64,000 nucleotides of DNA, taken from Telmatospirillum siberiense (GTDB lineage Bacteria; Pseudomonadota; Alphaproteobacteria; Rhodospirillales; Magnetospirillaceae). Location of the stretch: positions 1-64,000 of the forward strand of contig NZ_PIUM01000014.1 in the NCBI RefSeq assembly GCF_002845745.1, in the 5' to 3' direction. The translations under genes were made by a program, and so were the position numbers. Below are positions 16,728 to 25,742 of this stretch, piece by piece. Numbering within the stretch: position 1 is the stretch's first letter; every line of letters starts with the position of its first letter. Under the pieces are notes generated by a model that saw nothing but the letters and a program-made list of their open reading frames with translations, was not told the origin of the DNA and did no database searches.

Positions 16728-16802
16728 ATGGGAACCAAAGGAACAGCCCTGGTGACCGCGCCCGTGAAGCCCCGTTTCCGCCCGACGACGAGTGAGCATT
16801 GA
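16728..16802 (+). pseudogene. Short ORF resembling the first residues of an SDR gene (probable remnant)
   Basis: After a good ribosome site (AAAGGGA) an ATG opens 24 codons beginning M-G-T-K-G-T-A-L-V-T, the usual beta-1 start of a short-chain dehydrogenase. It then leaves the family immediately (A-P-V-K-P-R) and stops before the GlxA-type regulator gene. It looks like a gene start left after deletion of the rest. With ten matching residues the case is weak. It faces the hxlR remnant across regulatory block B, as the intact SDR faces the first HxlR gene. Confidence 0.3.
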
Positions 16803-16870
16803 TTGACATGACCGGCTTCGCCATGACAGGAATCGTGGTAAGCGACAAATCAAGATGCGGTGAGGCGGGC

Positions 16871-17827
16871 ATGGCGGCCATCGGCGTTGTGATATTCGAC
16901 GGATTTCAGGTCATGGGACTTGCCGCGCTGTCGGCCTTTGAAATGGCGAACAGTGTGCTCGACAGAAAAGCCTATGAGGTCGAGATCCTTTCCGAGCACG
17001 GTGGTCCCGTTCGCAATTCGCTTGGCTTCACCATCGATACACGACCGTTCGCGACAAGGGACTTCGATACGGTGATCACCATCGGAGCACTTAACGTGGC
17101 ACCGTCTTCGCCGGCGCTGCTTGAGTATCTTCGCTTGGTGGTCCGAACCGCCCGGCGGGTCGCGGGGATTTGCACCGGGGCTTTCGTGCTCGCCGAGGCC
17201 GGATTGCTTGATGGCAGGAGGGCGACGACGCACTGGAGCTACGCAAGCAAACTGCAGATGCTTTACCCGGAGGTCAGGGTCGAGCCGGACCGGATCTTTA
17301 TCGCCGATGGCCAGGTCTGGACATCGGCGGGAATGAGCGCTGGGATCGATCTTGCGCTCGCTCTCGTGGAGAATGATTTCGGCCAGGAGGTCGCCAAGGC
17401 GGTGGCGCGCAATCTCGTCGTCTATCTGCGGCGTCCGGGCGGCCAGTCACAGTTCTCGACGCTGCTTGAACTCGAGCCGAAGTCCGATCGCGTACGGCGG
17501 GCTCTCGTCTACGCCAAGGAGAATCTCAGGAACGAGCTTTCGGTCGACGAACTGGCGGAGGCCGCACGGCTCAGTCCGCGCCAATTCAGTCGCGTTTTCC
17601 GCGACGAGACGGGTCAGTCGCCGGCCAAGGCCGTCGAGCATCTTCGCCTCGAAGCGGCGCGGGTGATGATGGAGGAGGGGCGCCATTCGATGAGCGAGGT
17701 CGCACGCGAGACGGGCTTTGCCGACCGCGAGCGCATGCGCCGCGCCTTCCTGCGCTCCTACGGCCAGCCGCCGCAGTTCATCAAGCGTGCCGCCGGGAAT
17801 GCCCGCACGGCAAGCTCACCTGACTGA
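16871..17827 (+). CDS. GlxA family transcriptional regulator (DJ-1/PfpI plus AraC-type DNA-binding domain)
   Basis: 318 residues from the ATG at 16871, which has GAGG six bases upstream and starts where relatives do (A-A-I-G-V-V-I-F-D-G-F). In-frame starts at 16799 (TTG) and 16808 (ATG) would add about 20 residues. The N-terminal DJ-1/PfpI-like domain has I-C-T-G-A-F-V-L-A with the nucleophile-elbow Cys; here it is probably a ligand-binding fold. The C-terminal AraC domain (about 215-310) has two helix-turn-helix units (V-D-E-L-A-E-A-A-R-L-S-P-R-Q-F and M-S-E-V-A-R-E-T-G-F-A-D). The target genes are not evident; the neighbouring SDR-like remnant suggests that an original target has been lost. 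Confidence 0.9.
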   Translation: MAAIGVVIFDGFQVMGLAALSAFEMANSVLDRKAYEVEILSEHGGPVRNSLGFTIDTRPFATRDFDTVITIGALNVAPSSPALLEYLRLVVRTARRVAGICTGAFVLAEAGLLDGRRATTHWSYASKLQMLYPEVRVEPDRIFIADGQVWTSAGMSAGIDLALALVENDFGQEVAKAVARNLVVYLRRPGGQSQFSTLLELEPKSDRVRRALVYAKENLRNELSVDELAEAARLSPRQFSRVFRDETGQSPAKAVEHLRLEAARVMMEEGRHSMSEVARETGFADRERMRRAFLRSYGQPPQFIKRAAGNARTASSPD

Positions 17828-18181
17828 AGAATCGTTGCTAGCGCAGTCATCGTTTTGAAAAAAAACGCCGGGACCACCATCAATATAACCGGTCGCGTCA
17901 CGACATTCAAAACGGACTAGGGTCTGTCGTCATTTACCGCTCTTCCGGTATTTTGGTTTGGCGATTCAATCAAAAGACGTCATGCCCGGCCTTGAGCCGG
18001 GCATCCACGCCCCCGAACAAGTCTCCGCCGTTCGCTCCCACCACGTGGATGGCCGTGTCGAGCACGGCCATGACGGTTTCTGGGGCCATCAGCACGATAT
18101 CCCGGCAACTGACGACACGCCCTAGGGTCTGAGGACATTCAGATGAGCTCAGAACCTGGTTGGCTGAATGCATGTGCGGGA
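17828..18181. repeat. Intergenic region with an inverted pair of REP-like palindromes and a CTAGGGTCTG direct repeat
   Basis: Two 31-base units, 17979-18009 and 18044-18074, lie in opposite orientation 34 bases apart. Both share the outer blocks GTCATG and CATCCACG and each can fold into a 9-bp stem with a 5-base loop. The stems differ in sequence but each remains self-complementary. Outside them the 10-mer CTAGGGTCTG occurs directly repeated at 17917 and 18122, in both cases followed after four bases by CATT. I see no gene in these 354 bases. Confidence 0.6.
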
Positions 18182-19531
18182 TCAGCGCATATGCAAGATG
18201 ATGACGCTGCTGTTTGCGGGATCTGTGCTTTCGCGAAGGTGTTTCACCTCCTCCGGCTTGACCGGCTCGCCATTGTTTCCCCATGAGGATCGGGCGAAGG
18301 ACAGGACGTCGGCAATCTGCCGATCGGACAACTGCTCACGGAAGGGCGGCATGCGATAGGCATCCGGGATGCCGTCGGCAACGACCCGTTTCGATCCGTT
18401 CAGCGTCACATTGATGGAGGAGGCGTTTTCCCGCGCCATCAAGGACGCCGCACCGGCCAAGGGGGGAAACCACTGACCCTGACCGCGCCCGTCCGCACCG
18501 TGGCAGAAGCTGCATTTCGCCAGGAAGGTTTGAGCCCCGGGCGTCTTCAGCCGGGCATTGAGGGCGAGGGTATCGTTGGATTTCGGATCGTAATGCCATG
18601 CGGGCCCATCCCGACGGGGATCGCCCGGCAGCGATTTCAGGTAATGGGCGATCGCCCTCAGATCCTCGTCCGTCATGAACTGCGTGGAATTGTTGAAGGC
18701 ATCCGTCATCGAGCCGAAAACCACCGCATGGCGGTTGCGGCCCGTCTTGAGGAACTGGTGAAGCTCGTCCTCGCTCCACCGGCCGAGTCCCCTGTTGGGA
18801 TCGCCCCTGAGGCTCGGCGCATACCAGCCGTCGAGCAGCGCGCCAGAGAGGAAAAGGGGATTGCTGTCGTCGAGAGCCCTCTCGTTGAAGGCAAGTCCGC
18901 GCGGCGTATGGCAGGCGCCGCAATGCCCAGGTCCCTGGACAAGGTAGGCGCCCCGGTTCCACACCGCGTTTTCCGAGGGCTGCTCATGGTGGCTACCGTG
19001 ATCCATGAAAAGAGCGCTCCAGAACGCCAGGGGCCAACGTATGCTGAGCGGCCAGGGGATATCGCTCGCCTTGTTCGCATGGCGGGCAGGCTTCACGCCA
19101 TGCATGAAATAGGCATAGAGCGCGCGCACGTCGTCGTCGCTGAGCTTTGCGTAGGATGGATAGGGCATTGCCGGATAGAGATGATGGCCGTCACGCGCGA
19201 CGTCGTGCCGCACCGCTCGATCGAAGTCGGCCAGACTGTAGTTGCCGATCCCGGTTTCCTTGTCGGGCGTGATATTCGTCGCGAAAATCGATCCGACCGG
19301 TGTCGCCATCTCAAGACCGCCGGTGAAGGGGGGCTGGTCCGGCGAACCATGGCACCCCACACAATCGGCGAGCCGGGCGATATATTCGCCGCGCTGAATG
19401 AGTTCTGGCGACGGTGCTTGCGAACCTGCGACGCCGTCGAACGGTGAAGACGGTACGCGGGTGGCAAACCAAGTCACACCGGCCGCTGCCAGCACGATGA
19501 CCGGCAGCAGGACTGACAGGAGCTTTCTCAA
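18182..19531 (-). CDS. Triheme cytochrome c subunit of a periplasmic dehydrogenase
   Basis: 449 residues. A signal peptide/anchor (about residues 4-24) is followed by three cytochrome c domains with heme sites C-V-G-C-H (residue 57), C-G-A-C-H (about 205) and C-S-F-C-H (about 340), each followed by a Met-containing segment that could give the axial ligand. This architecture is the electron-transfer subunit of periplasmic alcohol/aldehyde dehydrogenases. Here it follows genes for an isoquinoline-oxidoreductase-like molybdoenzyme, so it should pass electrons from the molybdopterin and 2Fe-2S subunits to the respiratory chain. No ATG lies near the signal peptide; a TTG at 19531 is the likely start. 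The gap to the upstream gene is 114 bases. Confidence 0.9.
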   Translation of the reverse strand: MRKLLSVLLPVIVLAAAGVTWFATRVPSSPFDGVAGSQAPSPELIQRGEYIARLADCVGCHGSPDQPPFTGGLEMATPVGSIFATNITPDKETGIGNYSLADFDRAVRHDVARDGHHLYPAMPYPSYAKLSDDDVRALYAYFMHGVKPARHANKASDIPWPLSIRWPLAFWSALFMDHGSHHEQPSENAVWNRGAYLVQGPGHCGACHTPRGLAFNERALDDSNPLFLSGALLDGWYAPSLRGDPNRGLGRWSEDELHQFLKTGRNRHAVVFGSMTDAFNNSTQFMTDEDLRAIAHYLKSLPGDPRRDGPAWHYDPKSNDTLALNARLKTPGAQTFLAKCSFCHGADGRGQGQWFPPLAGAASLMARENASSINVTLNGSKRVVADGIPDAYRMPPFREQLSDRQIADVLSFARSSWGNNGEPVKPEEVKHLRESTDPANSSVIILHMR

Positions 19532-19645
19532 TTGTCTTTCCGTCCCTTATCCGTTTGATCTCGTCGGCGACCAGCATCTTTGGCGTCCACCCCCGGCCGG
19601 GGGCGGGGAAATGCCCGATCGCATCGACAGGGGAGGCGCCTCATC

Positions 19646-21904
19646 CTAGCTTTCGAATGTATGGCGGGAGAGGGGCATGCTGCGGACCCGTTGGCCGGTC
19701 AGCCTGGAAACGGCGTTCGCCACGGCCGGCGGAACCGCCGGAAGTCCGGGCTCTCCGATACCCCCCATCTTTGCCCCGCTCTCGATGATCCGCACATGCA
19801 CGCGGGCCATGCGATCGGAGGGAAGGATGGGATACAGATCGTAATTCCGGGCTACCGGCTGGCCGTTCTTGTAAACCGCCTCCTCCAACAGCACTTCCGA
19901 CAGCCCCAGCGCGACCGCCGAATTGACCTGAGCTTCGATGATGGCGGGATTGACGATGCTTCCCGGATCGATCGATTGCCAGACGTCATGCACCCTGATC
20001 TGACCGTTTTCGATCGAGACCTCGGCGATTGCCGCCGTTTCCGTGCCAAACGGCGAGGCCATGGCGATACCCCGCGCGCGCCCCGTGCCGTCTGTCGCGG
20101 TGAAGGGACCGCGCTTCCATCCGCCTGAGAGGTCGACAACCGACTGCAGCAGAGTGGACAGGCGCTGATTGCCCCGCAAAAGATGCAGTCTCAGTTGATA
20201 GGGATCCTGCCCGCCTTTGTCGGCCAACTCATCAAGGAATGCCTCGTAGAGGAAGTCGTTCATGGAATTGCCGACCGAACGCCAATATCCGAGCATTACC
20301 GGATTTTTCACATAGATCTGCGCAATCCGGTGGTTGGGAATTGCATAGGCCTTGCCAGCCAAACCTTCGACCGCACTGGGATCGATTTTTCCATCCTTGT
20401 GGCCGGAAATACCCTCCGTTGGGCCTTCGCACACGGTTACGGCCTCAAGGGCGACGGGCAGTCCGTTCGCGTCGAGGCCGCCGCGAAAACGGACCGCCGC
20501 CATGGGGCGCAGCGTGTCGCGCAGAAACTCCTCCTCACGGCTCCAGATCAGCTTGATCGGTCGTCCGACCTCTTTCGCCAGTTGAATCGCCTGGGGATAG
20601 GGGGTGGCGGTGTTGTAGATGAAATGCCGTCCGAAGAAACCGCCCAGCAGCGGCGAATGGATAATGATCCGGGAGGGATCGAGACCGGTTCGCCTGGCGA
20701 TATCGGCCTGGAACATCTCTGGCGCCTGGTTCGGTATCCACAGCTCAAGGGTGCCATCGGGATTGAAGCGCGCCAGAGCGGATGGAGGCTCAAGCTGCGC
20801 GTGATTGACATATTGCGAGCGATAGGTGGCGCTCACCACCGTATGTGCATTTTTCAACGCTCCGGCGACATCCCCGACATTCTCCGCCTCCTGGCCAGAA
20901 CCGGGCGTGTTTGCGAGGAGGTCACTGAATGCGGCGGTCGAGAAGTCGGCCGGCATGTAGCGCACATCGGACTCCGGACCCGGTTCGCGCCAATCCACCT
21001 GCAATGCTTCCGCCGCGCGCTTCGCGCTCCACCAGCGCTCGGCCACCACCGCGACGGCGCCGGGCAGGCGATGGACCGAGTGGACGCCTTTCATGGCGCG
21101 AACCGCGTCCTCATTTCGGACATTCCCGACCGTCAGACCGAGCCGCGGCGCATGCTGCACAGCGGCATACAGCATGCCTTCCGCGCGGCAATCGATGGCG
21201 AAAATCGCCTTGCCCACCGACTTCTCATAGACATCGAGGCGTGCGAGCGGTTTGCCGATCCAACGGAACTGGCCGGGGTCCTTCAGTGTCACGCTTTCCG
21301 GATCTGGCACCGGCAGATCCATGGCCCGTTCGGCGAGTTGCCCATAGGGGATCGATCTGCCGGATGGTCCGTGGATGACCCGGCCCGGTTCGGTGGTGAG
21401 TTCGCCGACCGGCGCGACCAAGCGCTCGGCTGCCGCCTGCAGCATCATCTGGCGGGCAAGCGCGCCGAGGCGGCGCATCGTCGAATAGCTCATCCGGACC
21501 GACATGCTGCCGCCGGTGATCCGCATGCCGTTGCCCATAACCTTATAGTCGGATCCAGCCGGAGCGTTTTCCACGATGAAGCCCGCCGGATCGGCATCAA
21601 GCTCCTCGCCGACGATCTGCGCCATTGCCGTGAAGATACCCTGGCCTCCTTCCACGAACGGGCTTTGCAGATGCACCGAGTTGTCCGGACGGATTTCGAG
21701 AAATGCGGGAACTCTCGTTCCGGGCTTCATCGTTCCGGAAAGGCCCTCGGCGCGCGCGCCTCCGACCGGAAGCCCGAAGCCGAGAACAAAGGCGCCAGCG
21801 GTGGTTCCCGCCGACAGAAGAAGGAATCGTCGCCGGGAAAGGTTCACCGGCGCGCCGGTCAGCAGAGATGTGTCCGGGGAAAGCAAATTGGCCGGTTTCG
21901 TCAT
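19646..21904 (-). CDS. Xanthine-dehydrogenase-family molybdopterin subunit (IorB-like), Tat-exported
   Basis: 752 residues from the ATG at 21904, which overlaps the small subunit gene by four bases. A Tat signal ([11 protein letters not shown], about residues 22-55) exports the folded cofactor-loaded protein. The rest is the two-domain aldehyde oxidase/xanthine dehydrogenase molybdopterin-binding region as in isoquinoline 1-oxidoreductase beta subunits, with the G-G-F-F-G-R segment, several G-G-x-x-G/S turns and a C-terminal G-I-G-E-P-G-L motif that carries the catalytic Glu of the family. It hydroxylates an aldehyde or N-heterocycle using water. The substrate cannot be predicted. The partners are the 2Fe-2S protein upstream and the cytochrome c downstream. 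Confidence 0.9.
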   Translation of the reverse strand: MTKPANLLSPDTSLLTGAPVNLSRRRFLLLSAGTTAGAFVLGFGLPVGGARAEGLSGTMKPGTRVPAFLEIRPDNSVHLQSPFVEGGQGIFTAMAQIVGEELDADPAGFIVENAPAGSDYKVMGNGMRITGGSMSVRMSYSTMRRLGALARQMMLQAAAERLVAPVGELTTEPGRVIHGPSGRSIPYGQLAERAMDLPVPDPESVTLKDPGQFRWIGKPLARLDVYEKSVGKAIFAIDCRAEGMLYAAVQHAPRLGLTVGNVRNEDAVRAMKGVHSVHRLPGAVAVVAERWWSAKRAAEALQVDWREPGPESDVRYMPADFSTAAFSDLLANTPGSGQEAENVGDVAGALKNAHTVVSATYRSQYVNHAQLEPPSALARFNPDGTLELWIPNQAPEMFQADIARRTGLDPSRIIIHSPLLGGFFGRHFIYNTATPYPQAIQLAKEVGRPIKLIWSREEEFLRDTLRPMAAVRFRGGLDANGLPVALEAVTVCEGPTEGISGHKDGKIDPSAVEGLAGKAYAIPNHRIAQIYVKNPVMLGYWRSVGNSMNDFLYEAFLDELADKGGQDPYQLRLHLLRGNQRLSTLLQSVVDLSGGWKRGPFTATDGTGRARGIAMASPFGTETAAIAEVSIENGQIRVHDVWQSIDPGSIVNPAIIEAQVNSAVALGLSEVLLEEAVYKNGQPVARNYDLYPILPSDRMARVHVRIIESGAKMGGIGEPGLPAVPPAVANAVSRLTGQRVRSMPLSRHTFES

Positions 21905-22362
21905 TGCCCGGTCCTCTCGTCGCCCGCCAGATCGTGGATCGCCGCGCTGATCGCGTTGTAGGTACCGCAGCGACACAGATTGACCATCGCCGCCGCGATC
22001 TCGTCATCGCCGGGGTGCGGGGTTTCCTTGAGCAGAGCGGTCGCCGCCATCACCTGGCCGGACTGACAATAGCCGCATTGCGGAACCTGATGCTTGACCC
22101 AGGCGGCAACGACCCGCTTGCCAACGGGATCGTTTTCGATCCCCTCGATCGTCGTGATCCGGCGATTTTCCAGGCTTTCGATCGGCGTGACGCAGGCCCG
22201 CGTGACGATGTCGTCCACCATCACGGAACAGGCCCCGCATTGGGCGATCCCGCAGCCGTATTTCGTGCCCGTCATGCCGAGTTCGTCCCGGAGAACCCAG
22301 AGCAAGGGGGTGTCGGGCTCGGCCTCCACCTGGTGGGTAATGCCGTTGATCGTCAGCTTCAT
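21901..22362 (-). CDS. (2Fe-2S)-binding subunit of the molybdoenzyme (IorA-like)
   Basis: 153 residues. The plant-type ferredoxin domain has C-G-I-A-Q-C-G-A-C, and the C-terminal four-helix domain has C-G-Y-C-Q-S-G and C-R-C-G, so all eight Cys ligands for two 2Fe-2S clusters are present. It transfers electrons from the molybdopterin subunit. It has no signal peptide and is expected to ride through the Tat pathway with its large partner. The ATG at 22362 has an AAGGAG ribosome site; a frame extension to 22446 is not needed. It is the first gene of the three-gene operon, with an inverted repeat just upstream. Confidence 0.92.
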   Translation of the reverse strand: MKLTINGITHQVEAEPDTPLLWVLRDELGMTGTKYGCGIAQCGACSVMVDDIVTRACVTPIESLENRRITTIEGIENDPVGKRVVAAWVKHQVPQCGYCQSGQVMAATALLKETPHPGDDEIAAAMVNLCRCGTYNAISAAIHDLAGDERTGQ

Positions 22363-22384
22363 GGGGCACTCCTTGATTTGGTCT

Positions 22385-22406
22385 GCGGTATGTTGCGACA
22401 TACCGC
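22385..22406. promoter_or_regulatory. Inverted repeat upstream of the molybdoenzyme operon
   Basis: GCGGTATGT (22385-22393) and its exact reverse complement (22398-22406) with a 4-base loop lie 23 bases upstream of the first start codon. It could be a regulator binding site or a hairpin in the leader. Confidence 0.45.
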
Positions 22407-22996
22407 TTGGCACAAGACGTCGACGCTTATCCGGCATGATCCGCATATTCTGCAGATGCGGAGTTTTCGGACGCGCCAGACCTGGGGACCGCTTGTCTTC
22501 TTGTTATTCAGCACAACCGCCACACCAACATGGTGTGTGTCGCAGCAGTTTATTATATCCGGAAATCCGCATGCTCTTATGAGCGGTACACATAAATAGT
22601 CCCGCTATTGGGTGGCTTTGACGCCCTGCCTGCTCCGGACGAATGCTCCGCTCTTTTGGACTGCCGGAAGCGTCTCCTGGACCCCGATCCAACACGTCGA
22701 TAGCGAGCCGAACGGATGATCCGTCTGCGCTCATTGTAGATCTGTGGGCTACAAGTCATGGAAATCATTTCGCCACTGATGCGCAGGGATCCGTAGTAGG
22801 TTGTTTTCATCGCGAAGGCGACAAGGCGACAGTAAAAAGCGCTATTTCATCGCATTAATTCAGAATATCAGAACTAGTTAATTTAGTATAACGTATACTG
22901 CCATGTTTTTATTAAAACAAAAAGTAAATATGTTTATAACAACTATAGTATTTTTTTTGTAATTTAATCAACATTCGTCGTTGTGAGGAAAGTCAG
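22407..22996. other. Long intergenic region, no recognisable gene; A+T-rich promoter zone
   Basis: No reading frame here resembles a known protein. From 22860 to 22990 the base composition drops to mostly A and T, with the imperfect palindrome AGTATA-ACG-TATACT at 22885-22899, and probably contains the promoter of the flavodoxin operon. The divergent molybdoenzyme promoter must lie near 22410-22480. Confidence 0.4.
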
Positions 22997-23551
22997 ATGT
23001 TAATTTCGATCGTCTACGACAGTGGTTATGGCCGTACGGCCCGGCAAGCCGCAGCCGTCGCCGAGGGTGTGCGCCAAGTGCCGGGAGCGGACGTGAAGGT
23101 CATCGCGGTGGCCGACGGCTCCATCCCGTGGGATAGACTGGAAGCGAGCGATGCCATCATCTTCGGCTCGCCGACCTACAACGGCACGCTGAGCGCCCGG
23201 CTCAAACAGTTCATGGAGGAGACAACCGGGCCGGTGTGGCGCGAACTGAAGTGGCGCAACAAGCTTGCCGCCGGCTTCACCACCTCGGGGGCCAATAACG
23301 GCGACAAGCTGAATACGCTGGTTTCGATGGCCTTATTCGCCGCGCAGCATGGGATGATCTGGGTCGGTCTCGACCTGCTTCCGGGCGAGGGGGACGACGC
23401 CCTCAACCGGCATGGCAGTTGGATCGGCGCCATGGCGACATCCCTCCAGGGTGAAGACCCCGAGACGGCAATGGTCGCGGGCGATCTGAAAACGGCGTCT
23501 TACCTCGGCAAGCGCGTCGCCGAACTCGCCGGGCGGCTTGCTGGCAAATGA
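22997..23551 (+). CDS. Flavodoxin/NADPH-dependent FMN reductase family protein (WrbA-like)
   Basis: 184 residues with a flavodoxin-like fold: the phosphate loop Y-D-S-G-Y-G-R-T at residues 7-14, G-S-P-T-Y-N-G-T near 55, and T-S-G-A-N-N-G-D near 95 contact FMN as in WrbA-type quinone reductases. It would reduce quinones or other electrophiles with NAD(P)H in the cytoplasm. It is the first gene of an operon with a CMD-like protein and a YqhD-type aldehyde reductase, and is preceded by a GAGGAAAG ribosome site and an A+T-rich promoter region. Length is normal for the family. Confidence 0.85.
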   Translation: MLISIVYDSGYGRTARQAAAVAEGVRQVPGADVKVIAVADGSIPWDRLEASDAIIFGSPTYNGTLSARLKQFMEETTGPVWRELKWRNKLAAGFTTSGANNGDKLNTLVSMALFAAQHGMIWVGLDLLPGEGDDALNRHGSWIGAMATSLQGEDPETAMVAGDLKTASYLGKRVAELAGRLAGK

Positions 23552-23619
23552 GCAGGGGCACGCCGAGCCCGCGCACATCTGAACGACCGCAACACATTCA
23601 ACCCGTGGAGACCAAGACA

Positions 23620-24345
23620 ATGGCCGACTGGAATCCGAATACGTCCGAGGTGACGCCTGAGGATATTCGCGCGGTTGCCCCCGTGCTTGAGAAGTACACC
23701 GTCAACTCGATCGTCAAGGATCTGTGGACCCGTCCCGACCTGACTGCGCGCGACCGGGCGATCATCACCGTGTCGGCGCTGGTCGCTCGCGATCAGTCGA
23801 TCGCGTTACGCCACTACTTCAATGTGGCGCTGGATTCAGGAGTGACGCCCGGTGAGATCTCCGAGATCCTCACTCATGTCGCCTTCTACGCGGGATGGCC
23901 GAACGCCTTTTCCGCGGTCGCGATCCTCAAGGAGATTTTCGTGGAGCGTGGCGTCGGCGCCGATCAACTGCCGGCCATTGAGCCGAAGCTTCTTCCCATC
24001 GAGGAGGCACTGCCCGACGAGAACATCCGCGTCGCTTTCGGCGATCAGCAGATCGGCCCGGTCTCCTTGGGATTGCGGCATTTCACCGATGATCTGCTTT
24101 ATCATGAGGTTTGGTTGCGACCCGGTCTTGCGCCGCGTGACCGGAATCTCGTGACCGTTGCCGTGCTGGTCGCGACCGGCCAATCGACCTTTCTTCCCTT
24201 CTACCTCAATCGCGCCGTCGAGAAGGGCATCACCCGTGCCGAGGTCGGGGAAATCCTGGCCCATCTTGCCTTCTATTCCGGTTGGCCGGTGGTGATCACA
24301 GCGACCGCCGCGGTGAAGGACTTCTTCGCTGGCCGGGCAGCCTGA
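23620..24345 (+). CDS. Carboxymuconolactone decarboxylase family protein (two CMD domains)
   Basis: 241 residues from the ATG at 23620, with GGAGA upstream. Two tandem CMD/AhpD-like helical units are visible by the repeated motif E-I-L-T-H-V-A-F-Y-A-G-W-P (about residue 86) and E-I-L-A-H-L-A-F-Y-S-G-W-P (about 215). I find no Cys in the protein, so it cannot be an AhpD-type peroxidase; a decarboxylase-like or binding role is left. It lies between a flavodoxin and an aldehyde reductase in one operon. Such CMD proteins are frequent partners of aldehyde- or quinone-stress genes, but the reaction is unknown. Confidence 0.8.
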   Translation: MADWNPNTSEVTPEDIRAVAPVLEKYTVNSIVKDLWTRPDLTARDRAIITVSALVARDQSIALRHYFNVALDSGVTPGEISEILTHVAFYAGWPNAFSAVAILKEIFVERGVGADQLPAIEPKLLPIEEALPDENIRVAFGDQQIGPVSLGLRHFTDDLLYHEVWLRPGLAPRDRNLVTVAVLVATGQSTFLPFYLNRAVEKGITRAEVGEILAHLAFYSGWPVVITATAAVKDFFAGRAA

Positions 24346-24398
24346 GCGGTTCGTCCTTCGGCCACTGCCAACACTCTTTTTTGCTCTGGAGAACAAAC

Positions 24399-25559
24399 GT
24401 GTTTGATTTCGAATTCCAAAACCCGACACGGATCGTGTTTGGCAAGAACAGCGTCGCCAAGCTCGACGCCCTCGTACCGGCCGACGCCCGGGTGCTCGTG
24501 CTGTTCGGTGGTTCCAGCGCGGAACGCACCGGTACGCTTGCCGAGGTGCGAGCCGCCCTCGGTAAGCGCGAACGGCGCGAGTTCGGTGGCATCGAACCCA
24601 ACCCGACCTATGAGACGCTGATGCGCGCGGTCGAACTGGTCCGCGCCGAGAAGCTGAACTTTTTGCTGGCGGTCGGTGGCGGGTCGGTGATCGACGGGAC
24701 CAAGTTCGTTGCCGCCGCCGCCGGCTTTGAAGGCGATCCCTGGCGCATCCTGGAAACCTTCGGCGGGGCGGTGACCAGTGCCCTTCCGTTCGGCACAGTC
24801 CTCACTTTGCCGGCGACGGGCTCCGAGATGAACCACAACGCCGTTGTCACCCGGGCGTCCACCCATACCAAGGCGTTTTTCGCCAATCCCCTGGTTTTCC
24901 CGAAGTTCTCCGTCCTCGATCCGACCAAGACCTACACTCTGCCGTCCAATCAGTTGGCCAACGGCGTCGTCGACGCCTTCGTCCACGTCGTCGAACAGTA
25001 CCTTACCTATCCGGTCGAGGGGTTGGTCCAGGATCGTTTCGCCGAGGGGTTGCTGCGAACCTTGATCGAGGTTGGTCCGAAAGCGGTCTTGGAGCCGCGC
25101 GTCGACTATGACACGCGCGCCAATCTGATGTGGTCGGCGACGATGGCGCTCAACGGCGTGATCGCCGCCGGCGTGCCGCAGGATTGGGCGACCCATCTGG
25201 TTGGTCACGAACTGACCGCGCTTTACGGGATCGACCACGCCCGTACCCTCGCGATCATTCTGCCGGCCATGTTGGGCCTGCGTCGCGACGCCAAACGCGC
25301 CAAGCTGCTGCAGTTCGCAGCTCGCGTCTGGGATATCACCGACGGTGGCGAGGACGAGCGGATCGATCAGGCGATCGAGAAGACCCGTACGTTCTTCGAA
25401 AGCCTGGGTGTCAAGACCCACCTGTCCGATTACAATATCGGTGCCGACGCGATCGATGGTCTGGTCGCGAAGCTTGAGGAGCAAGGCCTGACCAAGCTTG
25501 GCGAGCGCCAGGACGTCACGCCGACGATCGCCCGCCGGGTCTACGAGGCGAGCCTGTAG
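24399..25559 (+). CDS. yqhD: NADPH-dependent aldehyde reductase, YqhD-like iron/zinc alcohol dehydrogenase
   Basis: 386 residues, very like E. coli YqhD along its whole length: F-Q-N-P-T-R-I-V-F-G-K at the start, F-G-G-I-E-P-N-P-x-Y-E-T-L-M, L-L-A-V-G-G-G-S-V-I-D-G-T-K, T-L-P-A-T-G-S-E, G-V-V-D-A-F-V-H-V-V-E-Q-Y and G-V-P-Q-D-W-A-T-H. The metal ligands (D and H in V-D-A-F-V-H, H in V-G-H-E-L, H in G-I-D-H-A) are kept. YqhD reduces short toxic aldehydes such as acrolein, malondialdehyde and methylglyoxal with NADPH. The start is a GTG at 24399 with GGAGA upstream; there is no ATG nearby. Third gene of the flavodoxin-CMD operon. Confidence 0.93.
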   Translation: MFDFEFQNPTRIVFGKNSVAKLDALVPADARVLVLFGGSSAERTGTLAEVRAALGKRERREFGGIEPNPTYETLMRAVELVRAEKLNFLLAVGGGSVIDGTKFVAAAAGFEGDPWRILETFGGAVTSALPFGTVLTLPATGSEMNHNAVVTRASTHTKAFFANPLVFPKFSVLDPTKTYTLPSNQLANGVVDAFVHVVEQYLTYPVEGLVQDRFAEGLLRTLIEVGPKAVLEPRVDYDTRANLMWSATMALNGVIAAGVPQDWATHLVGHELTALYGIDHARTLAIILPAMLGLRRDAKRAKLLQFAARVWDITDGGEDERIDQAIEKTRTFFESLGVKTHLSDYNIGADAIDGLVAKLEEQGLTKLGERQDVTPTIARRVYEASL

Positions 25560-25576
25560 CGCCGGAGAGATGGCGC

Positions 25577-25610
25577 CTGCCGGTCTTCTCCATCGCGCCG
25601 GCCGTTTTTT
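25577..25610 (+). terminator. Possible rho-independent terminator after the aldehyde reductase gene
   Basis: A short GCCGG/CCGGC stem is followed by six T residues, 20-50 bases after the stop codon. The stem is only five pairs with a long loop, so this is a weak call. Confidence 0.35.
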
Positions 25611-25742
25611 GCCGGTCCTCGCGATGATCGGGAGGCGCCATTGCCGCAATCCAAGGCATTGCTGCGCCGATCGAACGGATCCGTCCTATCTTCACGATGA
25701 TCTGTTCTGCCGTCGCAAGGCGGTCATGGAAGGAGTTCGATA

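Noticed and set aside
20183-21961. Plus-strand open frame of 592 codons
   Set aside because: Antisense to the molybdopterin subunit gene; the composition is that of a codon-position shadow.
22504-22858. Several short frames in the long gap before the flavodoxin gene
   Set aside because: No ribosome sites, no family resemblance and irregular composition; left as noncoding.
24273-25649. Minus-strand open frame of 458 codons
   Set aside because: Antisense to the YqhD-like gene, which is clearly the real one.
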